This document shows, piece by piece, positions 9,231-18,920 of a stretch of 64,000 nucleotides of DNA (position 1 is its first letter; each line of letters starts with the position of its first letter). The DNA lies in contig JASLLZ010000005.1 in assembly GCA_030746775.1 (NCBI GenBank), positions 1 to 64,000 of the forward strand. Direction: 5' to 3'. The notes beneath the pieces are model-generated. The model saw only the letters and a program-made list of their open reading frames with translations, was not told the origin of the DNA and ran no database searches. The DNA is from Rhodospirillales bacterium (GTDB lineage: Bacteria > Pseudomonadota > Alphaproteobacteria > Rhodospirillales > JASLLZ01). A program made the position numbers and the translations under genes.

Positions 9231-10025
9231 TCAGTCGTAGTATTCGGGCGCCAGCTTGACAGTTTTCCACTCTTCCGGGTCGTGGTGATAGAGCACCATG
9301 GCATCCTCGCGTCTGATGATCCGCCTCAGCCGTTCCATCGAGGCATAGGTTGCCTCGGGTCCCGCGCGGGGCGTTCCCGTCATGATGTCTTCCTCCAGGT
9401 TTATGCGTTGGGGAATACAACCGGCCGGCATCATCACGGTTCCCGTATTGGGTAAGCGGACGACCATTGCCTGCTCGCCCCGCGTATGGGACGGGCAGAA
9501 CAGCACCTCGACGCTGCCGTCGCCAAAGATATCGTAGTCGTCGCCGTGCAGTTCCAAGAAGTTGTAGTGCCGCGTCGCCACGAACTCCACGTCCTTGTAG
9601 CTGCGCATAAAGCGGCGGTCCGGCCACCAGGCGTCCTGCATCTCCTGATGCTGAACGATGAAGGTCGAATCGGGGAAGAGCTGCATTCCCCCAGAGTGGT
9701 CATACATGAGGCATGACAGGACGACGTAGTCGATGTCCTTGGGGCTCACGCCGAGGGCGGCAAGCTCTTTGTCGATCGTCTTCTCCGGGTCTACACGCGG
9801 CTTCCTCTCTTCCACCTCCTCCTTGCTCCAATGCCCAATCGGGTCGGTGCCGAGCTTGGGATTGAGTCCCGTTTCATAGAGGACCTTGCCCTTGGGATGA
9901 TCGATGAGATAGACGGGGGTCGGCACGTCCCTCGGTATTCCGAAGCCGTGCATGAAAGTGAAGATGCTTTGATCGTAGGTGAGGCTTCCCCCGGACATGC
10001 AGTAAAGACGCAAATCGGTGCTCAT
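9231..10025 (-). CDS. N-acyl homoserine lactonase-like metallo-beta-lactamase fold hydrolase
   Basis: VYLIDHPKGKVLYETGLNPK, VLSCLMYDHSGGMQLFPDSTFIVQHQE, PSHTRGEQ; AiiB/AttM-like layout. Confidence 0.8.
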   Translation of the reverse strand: MSTDLRLYCMSGGSLTYDQSIFTFMHGFGIPRDVPTPVYLIDHPKGKVLYETGLNPKLGTDPIGHWSKEEVEERKPRVDPEKTIDKELAALGVSPKDIDYVVLSCLMYDHSGGMQLFPDSTFIVQHQEMQDAWWPDRRFMRSYKDVEFVATRHYNFLELHGDDYDIFGDGSVEVLFCPSHTRGEQAMVVRLPNTGTVMMPAGCIPQRINLEEDIMTGTPRAGPEATYASMERLRRIIRREDAMVLYHHDPEEWKTVKLAPEYYD

Positions 10026-10087
10026 GGAATCCCTCCTCGGTGCCGGCATTAGGAGTGCCGGATCGGATCAACATGGTCTGCAACCAG

Positions 10088-10167
10088 TTTCCCGCTTACG
10101 CCGACCGGCAAGCGCAGGATGTATACCAAAGGTGTACTATGCCTCTTCGAGTCCGGGCAAGGTGTAT
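10088..10167. repeat. Direct repeat copy 2 (~80 bp, near-identical to 8058-8137)
   Basis: TTTCCCGCTTACGCCGACCGGCAAGCGCAGGATGTATACCAAAGGTGTACTATGCC... in the divergent promoter region of the lactonase and PTE-like genes. Confidence 0.85.
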
Positions 10168-10266
10168 TCTCACGCCACCGGAAGGTCCCACCAACCCGCG
10201 GTCGGGCGCCTTGACAGGCCGGCCGGAGGGCGAGGTAATGGGGGAAAGGTTCCCCGGGGAGGTCCC

Positions 10267-11313
10267 ATGACCGATCAACGCAAGGGCAGGATTCAGACCG
10301 TATGCGGCCTGATCGAGCCCGAAGATTTGGGTCCCACGCTGATGCACGAACATATCCTGTGGGACGTGACCCGCCCCGAGGTGCAGGCCGAGGCCGAGGC
10401 GGCGGGCACGCACCCCGTCACCATCACCTTGGACAACGTGTGGGAGATCAACCGCCGCTCCACCCGCGATTATGGCAACCAGTCGAACGACGACCACGCC
10501 GTGGCGCTTGCCGAGCTGATCCGACTCCGCGAAGCGGGCGGCGCGGCCATCGTCGACCTCAGCAACTTCGGCCTCAAGCCCGATCCCGAGGGACTGCGCA
10601 GCCTGTCGCAATCATCGGGGGTGACCATCGTCCAGGGCGCCGGCTACTACGTCGACGAATACATCCCCGACGAGATGAAGGACAAGTCGGTGGACCGCTT
10701 GACCGGCGAAATCGTCGATCAGGTCACCCAGGGTTGCTGGGGCACCGAGGTCCGGGCCGGCATCATCGGCGAGATCGGCTGCATGTGGCCGCTCCGGCCT
10801 TTCGAGCGCAAGGTGCTCCAGGCCTCCGCCACCGCCCAGCGCGAGACCGGCGCCGCCATCAACGTCCACCCAGGGCGACACGCGAAGGCGCCCTTCGAGG
10901 TGGTCGACATCATCGTCGAGGCGGGCGGCGACCCGACGCGCCTGATCATGAGCCACATCGACCGCACGCTGTTCTCCATCGAAGAGGTGCTGAGGCTGGC
11001 CGAGACGGGATGCGTCCTCGAGTATGACTTCTTCGGCATCGAGACCTCGTACTACTGGTTCAGCGGCGTCGATCTTCCCACCGACTACATGCGGCTCGCC
11101 TATATCCGGGCGCTTATCGAACGCGGCCTCGCCGATCAGGTCGTGGTGTCTCACGACATCTGCACGAAGACCCGCATGGTCACCTACGGCGGCCACGGGT
11201 ATGGCCACATGTTCCGCAACGTGGTCCCCCTGATGCGCGACAAGGGGTTCACCGCCGACGAAATCGACACCATCGTGGTCGGCAATCCCCGAAGACTGCT
11301 GAGCTTCGTCTGA
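10267..11313 (+). CDS. Phosphotriesterase/PTE-like lactonase family protein
   Basis: RIQTVCGLIEPEDLGPTLMHEHILWDV metal-binding HxH, MSHIDRT, VVSHDICTKTRMVTYGGHGYGHMFRNVVPLM. Confidence 0.88.
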   Translation: MTDQRKGRIQTVCGLIEPEDLGPTLMHEHILWDVTRPEVQAEAEAAGTHPVTITLDNVWEINRRSTRDYGNQSNDDHAVALAELIRLREAGGAAIVDLSNFGLKPDPEGLRSLSQSSGVTIVQGAGYYVDEYIPDEMKDKSVDRLTGEIVDQVTQGCWGTEVRAGIIGEIGCMWPLRPFERKVLQASATAQRETGAAINVHPGRHAKAPFEVVDIIVEAGGDPTRLIMSHIDRTLFSIEEVLRLAETGCVLEYDFFGIETSYYWFSGVDLPTDYMRLAYIRALIERGLADQVVVSHDICTKTRMVTYGGHGYGHMFRNVVPLMRDKGFTADEIDTIVVGNPRRLLSFV

Positions 11314-11366
11314 GACCCCGGCGTGCGGATGGGCGGCGTCGCGCCAAGGGTGGAAGCACGAGGCCG

Positions 11367-12038
11367 TTACAGGTCGTCCATGACGCCGGCCTTGACCCGG
11401 CCGAGATGGAAGCGCATCGCCTTGCGGGCCATCTTCGGATCGCCGGCGATGAGGGCGTCCAGAATGGCCAGATGCTCGGCCCCTCCCGGTGTGATACGAC
11501 GCGGCACGGTCTGAACCTCAAAGAGCTGCGTGATCAACCTCAGGTTGGTAATTACCGATGCCATAACAGCGTTGCCGGAGGCCTCGGCAATGGCGCCATG
11601 CAGTTCGCCATCCACTTTCCAGTGCATGTCCGAGGTCGGATTGGGGTGGTTGATCATCGCCTGTACGTCGGCGCGCAGCTTTTCCAGCCGGCGCTTGTTC
11701 ATGCGTGGCGTGGCCGTGACGATGGCCTCGGATTCCAAGAGACGCCGCACCTGTAGGGCCTGCAGGTATTCGTCCAGTGTGACAACCTTCACCGATAACA
11801 GGCGATCGGTCAGGCGGACCAGCCATCCCTCGCCTTCAAGTCGTCCCAGGGCCTCGCGCATCGGCGTGCGCGACACCCCCAGGGAATCGGCCAGCTTGCG
11901 CTCTTGAATCACCGTTCCGCCCGACAGGTCACGGTTGACGATCATCGTGAGGACAAAATCGTAGGCGACCTGGGACAGTCCGCCCTTCTGCTTCTTGTCC
12001 TCGTTATGATTGTTCGTCTTCATGATCGTCCGACGCAC
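11367..12038 (-). CDS. GntR family transcriptional regulator, FCD domain
   Basis: LSGGTVIQERKLADSLGVSRTPMREALGRLEGEGWLVR HTH; C-terminal FCD pattern. Confidence 0.93.
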   Translation of the reverse strand: MRRTIMKTNNHNEDKKQKGGLSQVAYDFVLTMIVNRDLSGGTVIQERKLADSLGVSRTPMREALGRLEGEGWLVRLTDRLLSVKVVTLDEYLQALQVRRLLESEAIVTATPRMNKRRLEKLRADVQAMINHPNPTSDMHWKVDGELHGAIAEASGNAVMASVITNLRLITQLFEVQTVPRRITPGGAEHLAILDALIAGDPKMARKAMRFHLGRVKAGVMDDL

Positions 12039-12098
12039 GTTTCCCGCTCCCCGTCCCGCTGCCGATCTGATTTCACAGTATCACATGCCGACACCGCC

Positions 12099-13586
12099 TC
12101 ACGCGCCGACGTAACGGTTGACGTGGTAGGGCTCCTTCGCCAGGCCGACGCAGAATTGGCCGACCAGGGGCTCGAGTTGGCGTACCAGGCGCGCCGCGTC
12201 CTCGTTTTCCAGGCGCAGCCGGTCGTTGGCGCACACGACCTCGTCTCTCAATCTTGCATAGTCGACCGTGAGGACGCGCCTGTTTCGGACGATGAGGCGG
12301 CCGTCGATCATGACGTGCTTGACGCCCGAGCCGTTCTCCTGAAACACCACCTGGCGCACCGCGTGGTTCAGGGGCAGGTATTGTATTCGGTTGAGATCCA
12401 AAAACACGATGTCGGCCTTGAACCCCGGCGCCAAAGCGCCGATCAAGCCGTCGAACCCGAGGCCCCGGGCGCTGCCCCGGGTCGCCATTTCGATGGCTTG
12501 CTCGGCGCTCAGCCAGTCGGCCGGATCGGGCGAGTGGATGCGGCTCACGGTGTTGGCGAGCCGCATGGCCTCGAACATATTGAGCCCGTCCGAGCACGTG
12601 CTGGCGTCGGTGCCGATACCCACGTTCAGCCCCCCCCCGTCGATCATGCCGCGTACCCTGGCGATGCCGACGCCGAGGCGCAGGTTGCTGGTCGGATTGT
12701 GGGCCACCGTGGCACCCTGGTCGGCGAGGCGGCGGATATCGTCGTCATCCACCCACACGGCATGGGCGGCGGTGAAGTCGGGGGCCAGGATTCCCAGGTC
12801 GTCGAGATGGGCGGTCAACGTCTTGCCATACTTGCGCATGCCGACCACCGCCTGGACCTTGGATTCGGCTACATGACTGTGGATGCCGACGCCGAATTCG
12901 TCGGCCAGTTCCCGGCAGGCGCGAAAGAAAGAATCTTCGCAGTGGTGGGGGATGGTCGGCGCCAGGGCCAGGCGCACCCGGTCGCGGTCGATGGACCACT
13001 CTTTCAGCGCCCGGCGGCAGGCCGCGATGCTGGCCTCGGCCGGTTCCGCCGTCACCCGGTCGACCTCGGCCGCCAGGGCGTCGGGCAGGCTGCCGATAAG
13101 CCCGGGGATGGCCTGCCAGAAACTGCGGTCGGCCATCAGGGGCGCGACGACGGCCCGCATCCCGACATCGGCGTAGCCCTGCCCGACCGCCGCCAGGCCC
13201 TCGGGCGAGGGAGCCGGAAACTCGGAAAACAGATCGTAACACGCCGTACAGCCCGACAGCACCATCTCGACCGCCGCCAGCTTGGCCGCCAGGTACTTGT
13301 CCTCGAGACGGAAGCGCTCGCTGGTCAACGGTGACGCATTGAGAAGCAGTTCGAGGGAAAGGCGGTCACCCAAGCCCTTGGCCAGGCTGGCGTCGCCGTG
13401 GGTATGGGCGTTGACCAGCCCCGGCATCAGCATCATATCGGCGGCATCGATCGCCTCGGCGCCCTCGGGCGCGGCCAGGCCGGGCAAACCGATTTCCTTG
13501 ATGGCATCGCCGGCGACCAGGATGTCCGCCGCCTCGCCGTCGAGCAATCGCCCGCCACGGATTACGGTGAACCGGGTCGAGGACAC
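12099..13586 (-). CDS. Amidohydrolase/chlorohydrolase family protein (cytosine/MTA-deaminase-like)
   Basis: MLMPGLVNAHTHGDASLAKGLGD, VGIHSHVAESKVQ, HNPTSNLRLGVGIA, IGTDASTCSDGLNMFE. Confidence 0.88.
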   Translation of the reverse strand: MSSTRFTVIRGGRLLDGEAADILVAGDAIKEIGLPGLAAPEGAEAIDAADMMLMPGLVNAHTHGDASLAKGLGDRLSLELLLNASPLTSERFRLEDKYLAAKLAAVEMVLSGCTACYDLFSEFPAPSPEGLAAVGQGYADVGMRAVVAPLMADRSFWQAIPGLIGSLPDALAAEVDRVTAEPAEASIAACRRALKEWSIDRDRVRLALAPTIPHHCEDSFFRACRELADEFGVGIHSHVAESKVQAVVGMRKYGKTLTAHLDDLGILAPDFTAAHAVWVDDDDIRRLADQGATVAHNPTSNLRLGVGIARVRGMIDGGGLNVGIGTDASTCSDGLNMFEAMRLANTVSRIHSPDPADWLSAEQAIEMATRGSARGLGFDGLIGALAPGFKADIVFLDLNRIQYLPLNHAVRQVVFQENGSGVKHVMIDGRLIVRNRRVLTVDYARLRDEVVCANDRLRLENEDAARLVRQLEPLVGQFCVGLAKEPYHVNRYVGA

Positions 13587-14500
13587 TATGAGGTACCGGA
13601 GACCGGCGGCAGGTCCCGGTCGAAAAGTCCGAGACCGGTCATGACCTGGCGCAGCGGCGGAATCAGGGCGTCCGGCAACGGCAGGCGCGGCGGGCGCGGG
13701 TCGCCCATGTCGCGGTCAAGCAGCTTGAAGGCCGCCTTCATGCCATGCACGTAGAGGTGATCGCCGAGATAGTCGATCATCGGCACCAACTGTTTGAAGA
13801 CCTTCCAGGCGCCGTCCTTGTCGTTCTTGTCGACGGCCAATTCGAACAGTTCCGCCGACAGGCGCGGCACGAGGTTGGCGCAGACCGAAACCCATCCCTC
13901 GGCGCCGACCATGAACGATTCATAGCCCAGATAGCCGGCGAAGACGGTGATCTTGCCCTGGCACAGATCGTTGATCTGATAGACCCGGCGGATGTCGGTG
14001 GTCGATTCCTTGATGTAGGAAATATTGTCGATCTCGGCCAGGCGCGCCACCAGCGGCGGCTTCATGTCGAGAACCGTCGAGGCCGGGTGGTTGTAGAGCA
14101 TGATGGGTAACGACACCGCCTCGGCGGTGCGCTTGTAGTGGGTGAAAAGCTCTTCTTCGTCGATCCAGCAGTAATAGGGCGTCAGCACCATGGCGGCGTC
14201 GGCGCCCAGTTGTTCGGCGTCCTTGGTATAGCGGATTACGTCGTTGGTGTTTTCCGCCGCCGTGCCGATGACCACCGGTACGCGGCCCGCCGCCTGGTCG
14301 ACGACGATGCGGGCCACGTCATGGCGTTCCTCGTCCGACAACGACAGGAACTCGCCGTTGCTGGCCAGGGCGATGATGCCGTGTATCCCCTCCGATATCT
14401 GGAAATCGACCAGCCACCGCAACATCGTCTCGTTGATACGGGCGTTGTCCTCGGTGAACGGGGTTACGATGACCGTGTAGGTTCCGCGCAGTTTCTTCAT
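13586..14500 (-). CDS. Dihydrodipicolinate synthase family protein (paralog 2)
   Basis: MKKLRGTYTVIVTPFTEDNARINETMLRWLVDFQISEG, IKESTTDIRRVYQI; clear paralog of 7065-8051. Confidence 0.9.
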   Translation of the reverse strand: MKKLRGTYTVIVTPFTEDNARINETMLRWLVDFQISEGIHGIIALASNGEFLSLSDEERHDVARIVVDQAAGRVPVVIGTAAENTNDVIRYTKDAEQLGADAAMVLTPYYCWIDEEELFTHYKRTAEAVSLPIMLYNHPASTVLDMKPPLVARLAEIDNISYIKESTTDIRRVYQINDLCQGKITVFAGYLGYESFMVGAEGWVSVCANLVPRLSAELFELAVDKNDKDGAWKVFKQLVPMIDYLGDHLYVHGMKAAFKLLDRDMGDPRPPRLPLPDALIPPLRQVMTGLGLFDRDLPPVSGTS

Positions 14501-14658
14501 TAATTTTCTCCGTTACGATGGGATGCTCGACGCCGTTCGAAGGCTCCGGATCATAGCGTGGCGGGAACTGGCGGGACAATGCAAACCCGATGTTGTGCCT
14601 CGCCTGGCTTCTCAAATCCCGATATGCTGTCCAATCCGAAACCGGCCGATATCGAACC

Positions 14659-15810
14659 ATGGGGGATGGGGTGGACCGTTTCTACAGCGAGAGCCAGGCG
14701 ATGGTCGGCGAGACGGTGCGCAAGTTCGCCGAGGACACCGTGCTTCCCGCCGCCGCCGCCATTGATCGCGACGATGCCTTTCCAAATGCGATCTACGCCC
14801 AACTGGCGGAGATGGGGTTGTTCGGAGCCGGCCTGCCCGAGGAAGCGGGCGGCAGCGGCTTCGACACCGTCACCTTGGCCATCGCGATGGAGGAACTGGC
14901 CCTCTGTTCGGGCAGCGTCGGCAACATCTTTGCCATTCCCCTTGAGGCCGCGCGTTTCCTTCTCGACCACGGCGACGACCGCCACAAGGAATTTATTTCT
15001 CCCATCCTCGGCGGTGAGGTGATTCCCGCGACCTGTGTCACCGAGCCCGATTTCGGCTCCGACGTGGCATCCATGCGGACGACGGCAGTGCTGGACGGGA
15101 CCGACTACGTAATCAACGGCACCAAGGCCTGGGTCAGCCTGGGCCTGGTCGCCAACTTGTTGTTCGTCTTCGCCAAGACCGACCCCGAAAAGGGCCACCG
15201 CGGCATCAGTTGCTTCCTCGTCGGCGGCGACAATCCGGGCCTCGCCCGAGGACGCAAGGAGGACTTGCTCGGCATGCACGGACTGGCCACCGGTCAGCTC
15301 GTCTTCACCGACTGCCGGGTGCCGGCGACGATGCGGATCGGTCCCGAGAATGATGCCTTCAAGATGGCCATGGTCAACTTCGACTTCGGCCGCATCTTGA
15401 TGTCCGCCATGGCGCTCGGTATCGCCCGCGCCGCCTACGACGATGCCCTCGACTACGCCAAGGGCCGCGTCCAGTTCAAACAGCCCATCTTCGAATTTCA
15501 GGCCGTGCAGTTCATGCTTGCCGACATGTCGTCCGACCTTGCCGCGGCGCGGCTCCTGATCCACCACGCGGCGCGCCTCATGGACGGTGGCTATTCCGTC
15601 GTCAAGGAAGCGGCTCATGCCAAGTTGTTCACCACCGACATGGCCATGAAGCACATCACCAATGCGGTGCAGACCCACGGCGCCAACGGCTACTCGCGGG
15701 AATACCGTGTCGAACGGCTGTTCCGTGACATCAAGCTGACGCAGATTTACGAGGGCACGAACCAAATCCAAAGGCTCATCATCGCCCGGCAGATCGGCAA
15801 GGAGAGCTGA
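14659..15810 (+). CDS. Acyl-CoA dehydrogenase family protein
   Basis: CVTEPDFGSDVASMRTTA, VQTHGANGYSREYRVERLFRDIKLTQIYEGTNQIQRLIIARQI. Confidence 0.94.
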   Translation: MGDGVDRFYSESQAMVGETVRKFAEDTVLPAAAAIDRDDAFPNAIYAQLAEMGLFGAGLPEEAGGSGFDTVTLAIAMEELALCSGSVGNIFAIPLEAARFLLDHGDDRHKEFISPILGGEVIPATCVTEPDFGSDVASMRTTAVLDGTDYVINGTKAWVSLGLVANLLFVFAKTDPEKGHRGISCFLVGGDNPGLARGRKEDLLGMHGLATGQLVFTDCRVPATMRIGPENDAFKMAMVNFDFGRILMSAMALGIARAAYDDALDYAKGRVQFKQPIFEFQAVQFMLADMSSDLAAARLLIHHAARLMDGGYSVVKEAAHAKLFTTDMAMKHITNAVQTHGANGYSREYRVERLFRDIKLTQIYEGTNQIQRLIIARQIGKES

Positions 15811-15851
15811 TCGCGGCCGACGCCAGGGGTATATTCAAGGACCACGAAACC

Positions 15852-17414
15852 ATGTTGAATCGCGTAGTGACGGCCGAAGACGCCGTCAATCTTATCAAGG
15901 ACGGCGATACGGTCATCGTCGGCGGGTCGGCTGGCATGGGGGTCGCCGAATCGGTGCTGGTGGCGATGGAGAAGCAATTCCTCGACGACCAACGGCCACG
16001 GGACCTGACCATTATCCATACCACCGGGGTCGGCGCGGTGACCGATCGCGGGCTCAACCGGTTGGTCCACAAGGGCTTGGTCAAGCGCGTCATCGGCGGC
16101 AACTTCGGCCTGCAACTGCCGTTCATGAAGGAACTCATCGTCACCAACGAGATCGAGGCCTACAACATTCCCCAAGGCGTTCTTTGCCAGCTCTACCGCG
16201 CCATGGCCGCCAAGATGCCCGGCGTCGTCACCCATGTCGGGCTGCACACTTACATGGACCCGCGCCAGGAAGGCGGCCGCATGAACGAAAAAACCACCGA
16301 GGACATGATCGAGGTGGTGGAACTGGCCGGCAGGGAGTGGCTTTTCTACAAGGCGCCGATCGCCAACGTGGCCCTCGTGCGCGGCACCACGGCCGACGAG
16401 GACGGCAACGTCAGCATGGAGCACGAGGCGACGACCCTGGAGGCGCTTTCCATTGCCCAGGCCGTGCACAACGCCGGCGGCACGGTCATCTGCCAGGTCA
16501 AGAGACTGGCCCAGCGCGGCACCTTGCATCCGCAGATGGTGCGCATTCCGGGTTTTCTGATCGATGCCTTCGTGGTCGATGCGGACCAGTGGCAGAACTA
16601 TGCCGAGCCCTTCGATCCCAGTCTGTGCGGCGAGGTCACGCGGCCCTTGGCGACCCTCACGCCGGACCCGCTTGGCGCGCGCCGGGTGATTGCCAGGCGC
16701 GCCGCCTTCGAACTATCGACCGGCGCCGCGTTCAATCTGGGCGTCGGCGTGTCGGCGGCCATTCCCAACGTGGTTGCCGAGGAAGACATCGAGGACCTGG
16801 TCACGCTGACCGTGGAGGCCGGCGTTATCGGCGGCATTCCGGGCGAGGGCCTCTATTTCGGCTCGTCGTACAATCCCCGGGTCGTCATGGATCAGGGTTA
16901 CATGTTCGATTTCTACTGCGGTGGGGGATTGGACGTTGCTTTCGTTTCCTTCGCCGAAGTGGACGGCGACGGCAACGTCAACGTGACCCGGTTTGGCAAT
17001 CGCAACGACGGCGCCGGCGGCTTCCTCGAAATCACGCAGAATTCAAAACGGATCGTCTTCAGCGGCACCTTGATCGGCGGCGGCCTCAAGGTATCCGTTG
17101 CCGACGGTGGAGTGCGGATCGAACAAGAAGGCTCGATCCGCAAGTTCGTCCCCCAGGTCACCCAGATCAGCTACAACGGGCGTCTCGGTCAGGAACGGGG
17201 GCAGGAAACCATGTTTATTTCCGAGCGCGCCGTCCTCCGCATGACCGGCGAAGGATTGATGGTGACCGAAATCGCGCCGGGCGTTCGGCTGCAAGAAGAC
17301 GTGCTCGACCAGCTTGGCTTCCAACCCAAGGTGTCGCCCGATCTCCGCCCCATGGACGACCGTATCTACCGCCCGGGGCCGATGGGCCTGCGACAAGAAA
17401 TTCTGAAACGTTAG
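15852..17414 (+). CDS. Acyl-CoA:acetate/3-ketoacid CoA-transferase family protein
   Basis: VTAEDAVNLIKDGDTVIVGGSAGMGVAESVL, FNLGVGVSAAIPNVVAEE, ESGxxGG-like VEAGVIGGIPGEG. Confidence 0.9.
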   Translation: MLNRVVTAEDAVNLIKDGDTVIVGGSAGMGVAESVLVAMEKQFLDDQRPRDLTIIHTTGVGAVTDRGLNRLVHKGLVKRVIGGNFGLQLPFMKELIVTNEIEAYNIPQGVLCQLYRAMAAKMPGVVTHVGLHTYMDPRQEGGRMNEKTTEDMIEVVELAGREWLFYKAPIANVALVRGTTADEDGNVSMEHEATTLEALSIAQAVHNAGGTVICQVKRLAQRGTLHPQMVRIPGFLIDAFVVDADQWQNYAEPFDPSLCGEVTRPLATLTPDPLGARRVIARRAAFELSTGAAFNLGVGVSAAIPNVVAEEDIEDLVTLTVEAGVIGGIPGEGLYFGSSYNPRVVMDQGYMFDFYCGGGLDVAFVSFAEVDGDGNVNVTRFGNRNDGAGGFLEITQNSKRIVFSGTLIGGGLKVSVADGGVRIEQEGSIRKFVPQVTQISYNGRLGQERGQETMFISERAVLRMTGEGLMVTEIAPGVRLQEDVLDQLGFQPKVSPDLRPMDDRIYRPGPMGLRQEILKR

Positions 17415-17424
17415 GCGCCGACCC

Positions 17425-18660
17425 CTATTGCCCGGCGTCGCGATAGACACCCAGGGCCTCGTCGACGGCAGCCCCGGAGTTGCCGGCGAAGCCGTGCTGG
17501 CGAAGCGCTGCCTCAAGCGCCGCCAGGCAGGTCAGCACGTTCTGCTTGCGGCTGTTATAGCCCATGGTGCCGATGCGCCAGATGTGGCCCTTGAGGGGAC
17601 CGAACGAGGTCCCGATTTCAATGCCGAAGTCTTCGAGCAGACATCCGCGCACCGCCTCGCTGTCGACGCCCTGTGGGATGACAACGCCGGTGACGCCCGC
17701 CATCTTGTGGGCCTGATCGCCGAACAGGTCCAGGCCCATGGCCCGCAATCCCGCCGTCAGGGCGGCGCTGGTCAGGGCATGGCGGGCGACGCATTCGGCC
17801 AGCCCCTCGTCAAGCACGATGCGCGCGCATTCGTGGGCGGCATAAAGCATCGAGGTCGATTCGGTGTGATGGTTGAGACGCAACTCGCTCCAGTAGTCCA
17901 TTAGCATCGGCAGGTCGAAGTAGTTGGACTGAATGCGGCTTCCCTCGCCGGCGACGAAGCCGTCGGGCTCGATCCCCTTCTCGACGTGCTTGCGCCGGGT
18001 GATCACGTCCGTGACGCGCTCGTTGAAGGTGACGGGCGCCGAGCCCGGCGGACCCGACAGGCATTTCTGCAGGCCCGCCGAAACGGCGTCCAACTGCCAG
18101 GCGTCAACCGCCACCTCCATGCCGCCGAGCGTCGCCGTCGCGTCGACGTAGAGCAGGGCATCGTGGCGCCGGCACAGGGCGCCGATCTCGTCGAGGGGCT
18201 GGGCCATGGTCGTCGAGGTGTCGCCGTGAACCAGGGCGACGACCCGGGGACGATGTTCCTTAATGGCGTCCTCTACCTCCTCGGGCGTGAAGACCGTGCC
18301 CCACTCGGCCTCGATGGTTCTAACGTCGCCGCCCGAGCGCTCGGCGATCTCGCACAATAAATGTCCGAAGCGGCCGAAGACGGGAACCAAGACCCTCTCG
18401 CCGGCGGAGATGAGAGAAGTCAGGATGGCTTCGATGCCGGACCGCGCCGTGCCGTTGACCAAGAAAGCCCAGTGGTTCTCGGTCCGATAAAGGCGGCGCA
18501 GCAGAACCATGGTCTCGTTCATATAGTCGGTAAAGACCGGATCGAACTGGCCCAGAAGCGGCATCGACATGGCGCGCAACACGCGCGGATCGGCATTGAT
18601 CGGACCCGGGCCGAGCAGGAGCCGGGGCGGCGGATTCAACTGTTTCGTGATTTCGGTCAT
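17425..18660 (-). CDS. Class V aminotransferase, PucG-like ((S)-ureidoglycine--glyoxylate aminotransferase-like)
   Basis: LLLGPGPINADPRVLRAMSMPLLGQFDPVFTDYMNETM, FGRFGHLLCEIAERSGGDVRTIEAEWGTVF, HGDTSTTMAQPLDEIG, VSAGLQKCLSGPPG. Confidence 0.75.
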   Translation of the reverse strand: MTEITKQLNPPPRLLLGPGPINADPRVLRAMSMPLLGQFDPVFTDYMNETMVLLRRLYRTENHWAFLVNGTARSGIEAILTSLISAGERVLVPVFGRFGHLLCEIAERSGGDVRTIEAEWGTVFTPEEVEDAIKEHRPRVVALVHGDTSTTMAQPLDEIGALCRRHDALLYVDATATLGGMEVAVDAWQLDAVSAGLQKCLSGPPGSAPVTFNERVTDVITRRKHVEKGIEPDGFVAGEGSRIQSNYFDLPMLMDYWSELRLNHHTESTSMLYAAHECARIVLDEGLAECVARHALTSAALTAGLRAMGLDLFGDQAHKMAGVTGVVIPQGVDSEAVRGCLLEDFGIEIGTSFGPLKGHIWRIGTMGYNSRKQNVLTCLAALEAALRQHGFAGNSGAAVDEALGVYRDAGQ

Positions 18661-18740
18661 CGCAATCCCCCAGTGGTGGCGAGGGTCAGCGCGCCGATCC
18701 TCAGTCCTCCGCGATGTTAATCGTTTTGGCGTTTCCTTGC

Positions 18741-18793
18741 CTAGTGGATAAAATCTAACGTATGGGTACCCTATGTTAGATTCTATCCACTAG
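18741..18793. repeat. 53-bp imperfect palindrome (TIR-TIR form of a small element)
   Basis: CTAGTGGATAAAATCTAAC GTATGGGTACCCTAT GTTAGATTCTATCCACTAG; arms 19 bp with one mismatch; related to 50576-50741. Confidence 0.9.
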
Positions 18794-18920
18794 GCCGGGA
18801 TGGGAGTGAGGAAATGTCCGAGATTCTCTCGACCGGAGGGGTCGTCGCCACCGTCCTTCCCTTCGCCGAGGGGGGCGAATTGAGCTACGCCCCGCCGCGC
18901 CCGCCCATACCGGTCGTCCC

